Shown piece by piece: positions 9,801 through 17,219 of a DNA stretch of 64,000 nt (the stretch's first letter is position 1; each line of letters begins with the position of its first letter). The notes under the pieces are model-generated. The model was given only the letters and a program-made list of their open reading frames with translations, was not told where the DNA came from and made no database searches. The stretch comes from CAYMWF01 sp964394085 [NCBI: uncultured Gemmatimonadota bacterium] (lineage in GTDB: Bacteria > GCA-2686955 > CAYMWF01), in contig CAYMWF010000026.1 of assembly GCA_964394085.1 (NCBI GenBank), positions 8,412-72,411 on the forward strand, given 5' to 3'. The position numbers and the translations under genes were made by a program.

Positions 9801-10499
9801 CTTCGAAAGCATGCTTTCGTACAACCGGCGGGCGCGCCCAGTGAAGTTGCAGGGCCGAAGCGCTTCAGCCTCACCATCGGACCACAGGATTTCGAACTCG
9901 ACCGATTCAACTATGCGTATCCGGGCAAGGGCGGGGTCGTACTGGACCGGATAGAACCGGAGGGTGAGGAAACGCTGCCCGGCCAGGTCCCATTCCGCTA
10001 CTGTCTCGATTACTGTTCCGGGATACTCGGCCGCGAGCTTCCGCGCCGACCAGCCGGAACGGTCGGAACGGTCGGAACGGTCGGAAGCAGAGATCAGGTC
10101 CGCGTCGCTTCTGTCAAGGGGTTCGGGAAATTTTACCGGTACCGGGTTGAAGGATCCGGCCACATCCCTGGAGACCACGGATTCCACGGAAACGGCCGCG
10201 TTCACCGCATCCTCCGGCAGCGCCGCCACCAGGTCCCGGCAGGGCAGCGCCGGGAAACCTGGTTCAGTGGTGTGGGTCCAACCGCTCAGCTCGACGATGT
10301 CGCCTTCTCCGGTTCTGAGGATCCGCAACTCGTCGACCGGCGCATCCACGGAGTGGCGGGAGACGCCGCCGGCAGCCGAGATTGGGAGACTAAGAACGGC
10401 TGCCAGGAAGAAAGCTCGGACATATCTATTGCGAATCACGTTGGTTCCTTGCGGGAGGGACCTCGTTCTGACCACACGGCAGTGTGGATTGTTGTTCAT
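6849..10499 (-). CDS. C25 (gingipain-fold) protein fused to a metallophosphoesterase
   Basis: The protein is 1216 aa from the ATG at 10499 (GGGAG just upstream). A GTG at 10439 with AAGGAA upstream would start directly at the signal peptide and is a good alternative. Residues ~240-620 match the C25 peptidase fold: I-V-T-P-D-H-L, T-A-W-V-L-L-G-G-D, N-H-A-D-H-G-S at 455-461 with the likely catalytic His. Where C25 enzymes carry the nucleophilic Cys (C-x-x-x-F), this protein reads S-P-F-S-N-S-F at 497-503. A Fn3-like domain follows, then a purple-acid-phosphatase-type metallophosphoesterase: G-D-T at 792, H-C-G-D-W, G-N-H-D, Y-H-E-P and G-H-N-H at 966. The codons for a repeated S-D-R form a 9-bp microsatellite near 10054-10087. 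It is exported; its substrate is unknown. Confidence 0.8.
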   Translation of the reverse strand: MNNNPHCRVVRTRSLPQGTNVIRNRYVRAFFLAAVLSLPISAAGGVSRHSVDAPVDELRILRTGEGDIVELSGWTHTTEPGFPALPCRDLVAALPEDAVNAAVSVESVVSRDVAGSFNPVPVKFPEPLDRSDADLISASDRSDRSDRSGWSARKLAAEYPGTVIETVAEWDLAGQRFLTLRFYPVQYDPALARIRIVESVEFEILWSDGEAEALRPCNFTGRARRLYESMLSKAVINPDAVCLPPYPGGEENGSLSSGCYEHVIVTPDHLASAWDELVAWHLKKGVPDTVIVTSWIDTAYSGTPQEKLRGFISDAHVHWGTAWVLLGGDAGLLPCNTVSFAGKYVSTDGSYSDIDDDWISEVFVGRAPVETMGEAALFAGKVLDYEKNPPADFGATALLLGFDVDQATFAENMMSDFHNENLPWFFGVAEVFDSDPGSHRMEALAVLEAGPNFVNHADHGSPFAIGAGRLNHGTHIYISDIRSLSNGGRLGNMFSLSPFSNSFQMDDCFGEEYLLAENGGGVSFIGSSHTGWYIPGSTNAYSFLLDREYMSSVFADECRNLGLALATSKNSFYPSDDYYKLTWSAMNLLGEPEMEQWLADPADALVCYFDTIPPAPQDFAVRVFKGGTPVEEALVCARSLEEGIYLQELTDGHGAAFFQIAPEMDALEVTVSGQDLLPYEGEAAVADITVLRKGPYLLYPGESSGMSVRWQLDETASCTLEWGRDASYSDGSASTEEENAENHLHSFTFEGLTSGERYFYRVTVGGSGADFTGSFRAAPGEGDGGARLFCYGDTRTCPEVHDIVAVGILDAIAAAPDEPGLLLHCGDWTSSDTESDWDTEHFDARAANVRRLNSNFPVNGGRGNHDGMGTNYAKYWPYPYVNDFYWSFDFGPVHIAVVDQYAPYDFDSAQYAWLADDLASSTKPWKVMMYHEPAWSAGGGHPNNEEAQEYLHPLCVAHDVRVVIAGHNHYYARCEVDGVQYVTTAGGGAPLYGCDPFSPYLVSCARAYHYCELEFDGPRLDMRAVDIAGSVIDSFTVIRAQPDTDPPLPDPMEWEVEPYPSAPDSVTMTAVPAYDTSGVEYYFECVSGAGHHSGWQESPSYTDSALEPYTEYGYRVKARDRSPQQNETGFSETGVAVTHDAVTIIHAEYREFWRQLIVRATSSAQPEVTLTLVDIGEMAWKSSKNYYEFKRRVGECPPSVTVMSSAGGSDFTENID

Positions 10500-10616
10500 T
10501 CACTCCCGAAAAATATAACCCCGCTATTTCATTAGCGCAATCAGGTATAGTGTAACGCCGGATAATATCAAGGGCGCGAATCGCCTTCGCGTCAAAGCGT
10601 TGCGGAGTCGCTTCGC

Positions 10617-11993
10617 TCATGCGGCAGGTGAGACCAGGATCCGGTGTGAACCGGGTGAATCCGGGGTCCATACCTCGAGGATTCCCGTATCGCCTTCATA
10701 CTCGAAGCTCCAGGAGCCTGCGGGGTCGGAGCACTCGACCTCGATCCCGTCCGGGTAGCGGCGCTCGCCGGTCGTGTAGATTTCAGTGGGACCGGTTACG
10801 CCCTCAACACGGTCGAACTCCACGTACAGCTCATTCCGGTTCGTCGAATATGACATTTTCACGGGATCACCAGCGATACGCCGGGCATAAGGACGCACGA
10901 GATATTGCAGCTGGAGACCCTCCTCGCCGTTATCCTCGATAACTCCGAATCCGTGGCTGGAGCCGTAATCGTAGCACCAGTATGTCCAACCGGCCAGACG
11001 CCCGTCGAGGATACGGAGTATGTCGTTGAGATACTCACCCATCCCCTCGGTATCGCCCATGACTCCGAACTCGCCCAGGATCCAGGGAACCTTCGCCAGG
11101 TTCGCCTCGCTGTCCCGCCGTTTCATGGTGAGGCGGATGTTCCAGGAGTTGCCGAGGTAGGGCAGGCCTTCATGGACGAGCGGATGGTAGTAGTGAGGAG
11201 CGTACGCCAGCCCTTCCCTGGGAAGGACGCCGAGCCTGGATTTCGAGCCCCAGTTGGTCGTAACGTGCGGCTCGTAGAAAACGAGCTGGTCGGGTGCTAC
11301 CTCCCTGATCGCGTCGATGACCCCTGTGTAGAATCTGTCGAGGTAATTGAACTCGAAATTCCGCGGCAGGATCTCTCCGCAGAACGGCTCGTTCAGGATT
11401 TCGAAACCGAGCACCGCGGGATGGTCTGCGAAACGGGCCGCCACATGCGCCCAGGCGTTCTGGAAGTGCTCCTGAAGCACGTCCTCGGTCCAGAGGCTGG
11501 TGAAGGCGCGCCGGACGGCGGGCCACATGTAGTTGAGCCACCAGGGTTCGATGTAGTCGTAGTAGAGGCCGTCGTCCCAGGCGGCCCAGTCCGGAGCGCC
11601 GTCTCCGCCGTACTTCGGGCCGTATATGTCCTGGTGCATGTCGAGAATAACGAACAGACCGAGCGAATCGGCCCAGGCCACCCGCTCTGCGACTTTGTCG
11701 AGGTATTCCTCGTCGTAGACCCCCGGTTCGGGCTCTATTGCGTCCCAGAAGATCAGATACCGGACGGCGTTGAAGCCCCAGTCGGTCTTCATCCGCTCAT
11801 AGTCCCCGAATTCATGCCATGAAATGCGGTCGGGAGCCCACTTGGCGGCATTCGAGATATTGATGCCGTGAAGGATAATCGCCCTTCCGTCGTCGTCGCG
11901 GATCCACACCTCGGAAGCGTTGCATGCGCCGGCGAAAACCGCTGCGGCTATCACCGGAATCACAATAGTCATAAGTATGTCTTGAAGTTTCAT
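10617..11993 (-). CDS. secreted glycoside hydrolase family 5
   Basis: The ATG at 11993 has GGAGAG seven bases upstream; the slightly longer frame would need a GTG without a site. A signal peptide (V-I-P-V-I-A-A-A-V-F-A-G-A) precedes a 458-aa protein with the GH5 barrel: I-I-L-H-G-I-N, N-A-V-R-Y-L-I-F-W-D, I-L-D-M-H-Q-D, E-I-L-N-E-P with the acid/base Glu at ~202, Y-A-P-H-Y-Y-H-P, and L-G-E-F-G with the nucleophile Glu at ~308. The H-Q-D-I-Y motif and the C-terminal beta-domain resemble the endoglycoceramidase-like GH5 branch. It would cleave beta-glycosidic bonds outside the cell. The substrate (glycolipid, glucan or mannan) cannot be decided. Confidence 0.85.
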   Translation of the reverse strand: MKLQDILMTIVIPVIAAAVFAGACNASEVWIRDDDGRAIILHGINISNAAKWAPDRISWHEFGDYERMKTDWGFNAVRYLIFWDAIEPEPGVYDEEYLDKVAERVAWADSLGLFVILDMHQDIYGPKYGGDGAPDWAAWDDGLYYDYIEPWWLNYMWPAVRRAFTSLWTEDVLQEHFQNAWAHVAARFADHPAVLGFEILNEPFCGEILPRNFEFNYLDRFYTGVIDAIREVAPDQLVFYEPHVTTNWGSKSRLGVLPREGLAYAPHYYHPLVHEGLPYLGNSWNIRLTMKRRDSEANLAKVPWILGEFGVMGDTEGMGEYLNDILRILDGRLAGWTYWCYDYGSSHGFGVIEDNGEEGLQLQYLVRPYARRIAGDPVKMSYSTNRNELYVEFDRVEGVTGPTEIYTTGERRYPDGIEVECSDPAGSWSFEYEGDTGILEVWTPDSPGSHRILVSPAA

Positions 11994-12116
11994 GAGCACT
12001 CTCCATCCTTTTCAAGGCGTCCGGAGCCCTGAAAAATGTCCGTCGTATGCAGTATACAGTATAGCATACAAATCAACAGGAGAAGAGCCGGACTTTAAAA
12101 ATTGAAGAATCCGCGG

Positions 12117-13418
12117 TTAATAAACGTAACCCAGGCTTTTGAGCCGTTCGAGATACTCCGGTTCCGCTCCGGGCGCGCTTGTCTGAACCCGCTCCACAGG
12201 GACGGTATCATAAGTCGGAATCGACTTTACGGGAGGAGTCCCGACGAATGGGCCCGGCGCTCCCTCCATGTCGTCAGCCACGGGCAGTCCCATCCAGCGC
12301 AGAACCGTGGGCGTGACATCTTCGGCCTTAATCGACTGCGGCTCCAGCCGCGGTGTGATATCCCGGCCCCGGGCGAGAAAAACCCCTTTCGCCGCTCTCT
12401 CGGTTTTATGGGTGCCGGTAAGGTAGGGTTTGGGCATGCCGGCTTCGAATCCGTGATCCGACAGGATGAACACCAGGTCGTTCGTGCCGTAGTTCTCCAG
12501 GAGCCTGCCGATCAGGGCGTCGGTGTACCGGTAGTAGTTGCGGAGGGCGGCGGCGCCTGCTTCGCGCTGCTCCGGGGTCGAGCGGAGGTGCCCGGGGTAA
12601 CGCTCTTCAGGTTCGAGGGTCCCCCAGAGGTGGTGGGAGACGCGGTCGATGCCGGGAAGCAGTATCATCATCAGGTCAGGCCGATGCTCCTTCTCTACGG
12701 CCAGCGCCATGCGCACCAGCGCATCATCCTCGGCCGTGCGACGGGTGAGCTTTTCACCCGACTCGCGGTTCCAGGGCGGAAAATCCTCGCTCCCCGCCAG
12801 GGGATCGGGAAAATCCGTTGCGCGGATTGTCGAGTTGAATAGTGAAGTAAGACGCGATGTCCATTCTTCGGGATATATGATCGGGCCTTCCGGCGGAGCC
12901 CCGGCTCCGACCGTTTCCCTGATGGCGGTCACCGAGGCCGGCAGTACGTGATCGGAAACCATGACGCCGCGTATTTCCTCCGGAGGGTACGTATTCCAGA
13001 AGTTTATCACCGCGACTTCGAATCCCGCCCCGGAAACGATGTTCCAGAGTGCATTCGTCTTTCGATCGGTGCTGAGGTATAACCGCGGCTCTCCGGCGCC
13101 CGCTTTGTATGCAAAACCATGTATTCCGTGCGCTTCAGGGCTTTTACCGGTGGCTACAGTGTTCCAGATACGCGGCGATGTAAGGGGTTTGGCGGCGATC
13201 AGATGCCCCGAGACTCCTTGCAGGGTGACAGCCTCGAGGTGGGGGAGTTTCCCCTCCGCCAGCAGTGGAACCATGACCCGGGAGGATGCGCCGTCTATAC
13301 CGACGAGTAAGACCCTCCCTTCCGGTCCCGTCCTCTTGCCGCACCCCTGGAAAACAACCAGGGCGGCAAGGCATAGAACCAGCAAACGGGAATAAATGAG
13401 CAAACTCTTTGATCGCAT
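12117..13418 (-). CDS. type I phosphodiesterase/nucleotide pyrophosphatase-family lipoprotein
   Basis: A much longer frame exists, but the ATG at 13418 has a perfect AGGAGG four bases away and gives a lipoprotein signal (I-Y-S-R-L-L-V-L-C-L-A-A-L, lipobox F-Q-G-C). The 433-aa product begins its domain with R-V-L-L-V-G-I-D-G-A-S-S-R and later has I-W-N-T-V-A-T-G-K, H-G-I-H-G-F, D-R-V-S-H-H-L-W and F-I-L-S-D-H-G-F-E. These are the metal-binding Asp/His sets of the alkaline-phosphatase superfamily type I phosphodiesterases. It probably hydrolyses a phosphodiester or phosphoglycan at the envelope. The C-terminal L-K-S-L-G-Y-V tail recurs in the protein at 34998. Confidence 0.82.
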   Translation of the reverse strand: MRSKSLLIYSRLLVLCLAALVVFQGCGKRTGPEGRVLLVGIDGASSRVMVPLLAEGKLPHLEAVTLQGVSGHLIAAKPLTSPRIWNTVATGKSPEAHGIHGFAYKAGAGEPRLYLSTDRKTNALWNIVSGAGFEVAVINFWNTYPPEEIRGVMVSDHVLPASVTAIRETVGAGAPPEGPIIYPEEWTSRLTSLFNSTIRATDFPDPLAGSEDFPPWNRESGEKLTRRTAEDDALVRMALAVEKEHRPDLMMILLPGIDRVSHHLWGTLEPEERYPGHLRSTPEQREAGAAALRNYYRYTDALIGRLLENYGTNDLVFILSDHGFEAGMPKPYLTGTHKTERAAKGVFLARGRDITPRLEPQSIKAEDVTPTVLRWMGLPVADDMEGAPGPFVGTPPVKSIPTYDTVPVERVQTSAPGAEPEYLERLKSLGYVY

Positions 13419-13509
13419 ACGACCTCCTGGAAACCGCCCGCCCTCCGGCAGACACTCTACCGGGATGGAGGACTGCTTGTCACGTGCTTCCAGCTTCATT
13501 TTCTCGATT

Positions 13510-14607
13510 TCAGATATCGGTTTTGTATTTTTTGTATAATCCCCTGAACTGGTCATAGGTAAGACCGAGAGACCGTGCAGCCCGTTTCTGGCTGAACCTT
13601 GCACGTAATAGTGCGTCGCGAAGGATCGAAATTTCGAACTGTTCGACGGCCTGCCTGAAAGACCGGACACGGGGCGCCGGTTCCTGTGCGCCGAGCCGGG
13701 TGATTTCCACCTCTCCCGGCGAAGGGGCGCCTTCGCCCGGAGCCTCCGCGGATTGAACCGCCCGCTCCTCCGGCGTTTTCCCGCCGCCCGTATCCGGAAA
13801 CTCCCGGAATGGATTGAAAACGATTTCTCTGATGAGGGGGGAATCCGTCCGGTATACGGCCCTTTCCACCACGTTTTTGAGCTCGCGGACATTTCCGGGC
13901 CAGTCATAGCGCTCCAGGGATGCCGCTGCATCGTCGCCCAGCTCCGGAAGGTCGCGCCAGCCGAGCTCGTGAGCCATCCTGGATGCGAAATGGTTGGCGA
14001 GCAGAAGAATGTCGCCGGTTCTCTCCCTGAGCGGCGGAAGGAAGAGAACTTCGAACGACAACCGATCGAGCAGATCGGGTTTGAAATCGCCGGCCTCGGC
14101 GAGTTCGGCCAGGTTGACGTTCGAAGCGCCTACGATCCGAACATCGACGTCGACGGAACGGGCTCCGCCGACCCGCTCGAAGTTTCCATATTCCACTACG
14201 CGGAGTATCTTCTCCTGGGCCTGCATCGGGATGTTTCCGACTTCGTCCAGGAAAAGAGTCCCCTCATCCGCCTGTTCGAACCTGCCGCTCCTCTGCCGGA
14301 CCGCCCCGGTGAATGCGCCGGCCTCGTGCCCGAACAGTTCGGATTCGATCAGCGTCGGGGCCAGGGCGGCGCAGTTCAGCGTCACCAGCGGCCCTTCCCA
14401 CCGCCCCGACAGGTAGTGAAGCCGACGGGCGGCCAGCTCCTTTCCAGTACCCCGCTCACCGAGGAGCAGCACCGGCCTGTCGACCTTGGCCGCCCTCGAA
14501 AGCCGCTCCTGGAAACGCAGAAAAGCCTCGGATCCGCCGATGGCATCCGGTATCCGCGAAGCCGGGGAACCTCCCGGACCTATGCTTCCAGATCCTGCTG
14601 CCGTCAT
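13510..14607 (-). CDS. pspF: PspF-like sigma-54 enhancer-binding protein
   Basis: The start was chosen at ATG 14607, which has AAAGGAAA upstream; a TTG at 14634 is the only longer option. The 365-aa protein lacks a receiver domain. It has an AAA+ sigma-54 domain with Walker A G-E-R-G-T-G-K-E, the sigma-54-contact motif G-A-F-T-G-A, Walker B T-L-F-L-D-E-V-G and R-finger region D-L-L-D-R-L, then a C-terminal Fis-type helix-turn-helix (S-Q-K-R-A-A-R-S-L-G-L). This is the PspF architecture. It is divergent from pspA across a 180-bp gap that holds a sigma-54 promoter. In the known system PspA binds and silences PspF until the envelope is stressed. Confidence 0.9.
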   Translation of the reverse strand: MTAAGSGSIGPGGSPASRIPDAIGGSEAFLRFQERLSRAAKVDRPVLLLGERGTGKELAARRLHYLSGRWEGPLVTLNCAALAPTLIESELFGHEAGAFTGAVRQRSGRFEQADEGTLFLDEVGNIPMQAQEKILRVVEYGNFERVGGARSVDVDVRIVGASNVNLAELAEAGDFKPDLLDRLSFEVLFLPPLRERTGDILLLANHFASRMAHELGWRDLPELGDDAAASLERYDWPGNVRELKNVVERAVYRTDSPLIREIVFNPFREFPDTGGGKTPEERAVQSAEAPGEGAPSPGEVEITRLGAQEPAPRVRSFRQAVEQFEISILRDALLRARFSQKRAARSLGLTYDQFRGLYKKYKTDI

Positions 14608-14734
14608 AGAAATCGTTTCCTTTTTCGCCTCCAATCGGCGAAATTAACCTCTTATTGGCTTATTTTACACCTTTACGACCAGGCTGTCAAACGAACAATT
14701 ACCTAAATACAAGAGGTTACGGCTCATCCCTGCC

Positions 14735-14750
14735 TGGCATGCTCCCTGCA
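14735..14750 (+). promoter_or_regulatory. sigma-54 promoter of pspABC
   Basis: TGGCATGCTCCCTGCA matches the sigma-54 -24/-12 consensus, with the GG at -25/-24 and the GC at -13/-12 at exact spacing. It lies 37 bp upstream of the pspA start and downstream of the divergent pspF gene. Transcription should start near 14761. Confidence 0.85.
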
Positions 14751-14787
14751 ATATATACGGTTCGAACCACGAGAACGGAGGTTAATC

Positions 14788-15474
14788 ATGGGCATCTTTT
14801 CAAGATTCCGAGACATCATCAACTCAAATATCAACTCGATGCTCGATAAGGCCGAAGACCCTGAGAAGCTTATTCGCCTCATGATCCAGGAGATGGAAGA
14901 CACCCTGGTGGAGATCAAGGCTTCAACGGCCGCGGCCATTGCATCGAAAAAGAAGCTCGAGAGGGTGGTAGACGAAGTTCGCGGGCGTGCAGACAGCTGG
15001 GACTCCAGGGCTAAGCTCGCCGTCGACAAGGGCCGGGACGATCTCGCCCGGGAGGCTCTCCTCGAAAAAAGACGCTACGAAGAAAAGGCTCTCAGCCTCG
15101 AGGAAGAACAGGCCGACGCAGAAGCCTTGATCGCGCAGTACCAGGAGGATATCCTTAAACTCGAGGAGAAGCTTGCGGTGGTGCGGGAAAAGCAGCGGAC
15201 CCTCGTGCAGCGCCATACAAGGGCCCAGGTGAAGAAACGGGCCGAAAAAGGCATTCGTAAAGCCGCCACCACCGACGCTTTCGTCCGGTTCGAGCAGTTC
15301 GCGAACCGCGTGGAACGGCTCGAAGCCGAAGCGGAGCTGATCAATTTCGGCGCGAAGTCGACATTAGACCAGGAGTTCGCCGGCCTCGAGGACGACGATG
15401 ACATCGAGCGTGAGCTCGAGCAGCTCAAACAGGCATCCGCCGGTAAAGCGTCCGACGAAAAGAAGCAGGCCTGA
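14788..15474 (+). CDS. pspA: phage shock protein A
   Basis: ATG 14788 follows GGAGG at 14777-14781. The 228-aa protein starts M-G-I-F-S-R-F-R-D-I-I-N-S-N-I-N, the amphipathic helix of the PspA/IM30/Vipp1 (ESCRT-III-like) family, followed by E-D-P-E-K-L-I-R-L-M-I-Q-E-M-E. The rest is nearly all coiled coil. It is a peripheral inner-membrane effector that assembles on damaged membrane and also inhibits PspF. Length is normal for the family. It is the first gene of the operon, 20-odd bases from a good sigma-54 promoter start. Confidence 0.95.
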   Translation: MGIFSRFRDIINSNINSMLDKAEDPEKLIRLMIQEMEDTLVEIKASTAAAIASKKKLERVVDEVRGRADSWDSRAKLAVDKGRDDLAREALLEKRRYEEKALSLEEEQADAEALIAQYQEDILKLEEKLAVVREKQRTLVQRHTRAQVKKRAEKGIRKAATTDAFVRFEQFANRVERLEAEAELINFGAKSTLDQEFAGLEDDDDIERELEQLKQASAGKASDEKKQA

Positions 15475-15509
15475 GCAATGAATTCCAGGTACCCATGGAG
15501 GTCCACGAT

Positions 15510-15800
15510 ATGATGTTAGGATTGGGTGAAGAATTCATCGGACTGCTCACTATCGTTCTCATATTCGGAACACCGCTGGTGTTCGTTCTCGGGGTGATAT
15601 TCCTGATCGCTCTCAAGATTCTCAAGGGACCGTCGGCGAATCCCAAGCTTCGTACCGGCGACATGGAAGAGGCCAGGATGCTCCAGCAGATTTTCAAGAA
15701 TGTCACCGGCCTTGAAAAACGGGTCGAGTCGCTTGAGACGATACTGCTCGATCGGGCGCAGTCGAAGAAGAAAACCGCGAGAGAAGATGAAGATGAATAA
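15510..15800 (+). CDS. pspB: phage shock protein B-like membrane protein
   Basis: An in-frame ATG lies at 15495, but GGAGG at 15497-15501 points to the ATG at 15510. The 96-aa product has one N-terminal membrane segment (I-V-L-I-F-G-T-P-L-V-F-V-L-G-V-I-F) and a charged coiled-coil tail with E-E-A-R-M-L-Q-Q-I-F and L-E-K-R-V-E-S-L-E-T-I-L. This is the PspB layout, slightly longer than the ~75-residue enterobacterial protein. It probably acts with PspC to relay membrane stress to PspA. It sits 35 bp after pspA in the same operon. Confidence 0.85.
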   Translation: MMLGLGEEFIGLLTIVLIFGTPLVFVLGVIFLIALKILKGPSANPKLRTGDMEEARMLQQIFKNVTGLEKRVESLETILLDRAQSKKKTAREDEDE

Positions 15801-15917
15801 CCGTTGCGATAAATCTCTTACCCAGGTTCGATCCCGTTCCGGGCGGAACGGCGGCGCAGGCCGCGGAAGAACCCGGCGGGAACGGTCCGGACGGTTTGCA
15901 GAAAGGATGGCATCACG

Positions 15918-16313
15918 ATGACACGTGATTATGTAAAGGAGCGAGGCGGCATCTACCGCGCCAGGGACGGATTCTTCCTCGGTGTATGCAAAGGGCTGGC
16001 GAGACACCTGGATATTTCGGTAGGCTGGATCCGTTTCTTAACGATAGCGATCTTCTTCTTCAGCGGTTTCTGGCCGATCTTCGGTCTCTACTTCCTCGCG
16101 GCGCTCATCATGAAGCCCGAGCCCGTGATCCCATTCGAAACCCTTGAAGATCGCGAGTTCTACAATTCCTACATGTCGTCCTCGCGCAAAGGCACCCTCC
16201 ACCGTCTGAAGGATGCTTCGAGCCGCCTCGACCGCAGGATCCGCCGCATCGAAGACATCGTCACGACACGCGAATACGACTGGGAGCGGCGCCTCAACAG
16301 CAACGACACGTAA
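15918..16313 (+). CDS. pspC: PspC-domain membrane protein
   Basis: AAGGAT precedes ATG 15918. The 131-aa protein carries the PspC domain at its N-terminus: R-D-G-F-F-L-G-V-C-K-G-L-A-R-H-L-D-I, then a membrane segment I-F-F-F-S-G-F-W-P-I-F-G-L-Y-F-L and the typical M-K-P-E-P. A basic coiled-coil tail (L-D-R-R-I-R-R-I-E-D-I-V) follows. With PspB it forms the membrane sensor of the psp response. It is the last gene of the operon, followed by a terminator. Confidence 0.9.
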   Translation: MTRDYVKERGGIYRARDGFFLGVCKGLARHLDISVGWIRFLTIAIFFFSGFWPIFGLYFLAALIMKPEPVIPFETLEDREFYNSYMSSSRKGTLHRLKDASSRLDRRIRRIEDIVTTREYDWERRLNSNDT

Positions 16314-16363
16314 AAAAGCCGCCGCGGCAACCTCCGATTCTTAAACAACACTCTGCATATTCG

Positions 16364-16403
16364 AAGAGCCCCCCGCCCTTCACCGGGCAGGGGTTCTTCT
16401 TTT
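16364..16403 (+). terminator. Rho-independent terminator of pspABC
   Basis: A long GC-rich stem (GAGCCCC...GCCC pairing with GGGC...GGGGTTC) with a short T-T-C-A loop ends in TTCTTCTTTT. It lies 50 bp after pspC. Confidence 0.85.
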
Positions 16404-16730
16404 AGAGGCACAGCCGATTCGACACCGGCGAAAACCCGGCTTTTCTTTTGTTTGCCGTGGACTTCATCCTGCGCGGAGGATATATTTACCATCTGTTTCA
16501 CCGTTGATTCCACCCGGCTGGAAACGGCGTCGAAACCGGGAAACAGGGGCGGGGAAGCGCTTCCTGTGCGAGGACGGCTTCATTCGGCATCGCCCCGGGG
16601 CAGCGGCTGAACCGCCGGGTGCTCTCTGTTCCGCCTGTTGATTTAAAAGAAGACGGCGCATGTTAAGCCCGGGTTCCGTCAGGCAAAGACTGGCCCGGCT
16701 CTAACGAGAACATTGCAGGAGAACGAAACA

Positions 16731-17219
16731 ATGTATCTTCTGATCGACCCCGAAAAGTGCACCGGCTGCCGCACCTGCGAGAGCTTCTGCTCCTTCAGGT
16801 GGGAAAAGGCCGTCGCACCCTCCGGCTCCGCCATCACCGTGGTGAAGTGGGAAGACGAGGGCGTTCATCTGCCCGTGGTTTGCGGCCAGTGCGACAGGGC
16901 GGCGTGCCTCGAGGTGTGCATCACCGGCGCGATTTCCATCAACGCTGAAACTGGCGCCGTAGCGGTAGACACCGCCCGCTGCGTCGGATGCAAGATGTGC
17001 GTCACCGCCTGCGCCTCGGGCGGCGTCGCCTACATCGCCCGCGAAGGAACGGCCCGAAAATGCGACCTCTGCGACGGCGATCCCCTCTGCGCCCGCATCT
17101 GCCCGCACGACGCCATCGAAGCGGTGCGCGACGAGCTGGTGCCCGCTAAAAAGCGGCGTGCGGCCGCATCCCGTTATTACCGGTTCATGAAAACCGCGGC
17201 GGACGGAGGTGAACGATGA
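16731..17219 (+). CDS. four-cluster ferredoxin subunit of aldehyde oxidoreductase (AorA-like)
   Basis: ATG 16731 has AGGAGA upstream; a TTG at 16713 is the only longer start. The 162-aa protein has four [4Fe-4S] cysteine sets: C-T-G-C-R-T-C-x-x-x-C, C-G-Q-C-x-x-x-x-C-x-x-x-C, C-V-G-C-K-M-C-x-x-x-C and C-D-L-C-x-x-x-x-C-x-x-x-C. Its stop overlaps the start of the tungstoenzyme gene by ATGA, so the two are translationally coupled. In the characterised Aromatoleum AOR an equivalent polyferredoxin subunit is the electron wire between catalytic and FAD subunits. The same role is inferred here. Confidence 0.88.
   Translation: MYLLIDPEKCTGCRTCESFCSFRWEKAVAPSGSAITVVKWEDEGVHLPVVCGQCDRAACLEVCITGAISINAETGAVAVDTARCVGCKMCVTACASGGVAYIAREGTARKCDLCDGDPLCARICPHDAIEAVRDELVPAKKRRAAASRYYRFMKTAADGGER

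Noticed and set aside
12117-13931. 604-codon version of the phosphodiesterase-family lipoprotein
   Set aside because: Its extra 171 codons run antisense to pspF and lack a start site; AGGAGG and the lipoprotein signal fix the start at 13418.
14755-14772. tRNA T-loop-like GGTTCGAACC near the pspA promoter
   Set aside because: No acceptor stem, anticodon arm or CCA-side pairing surrounds it; it lies in the pspA 5' leader.
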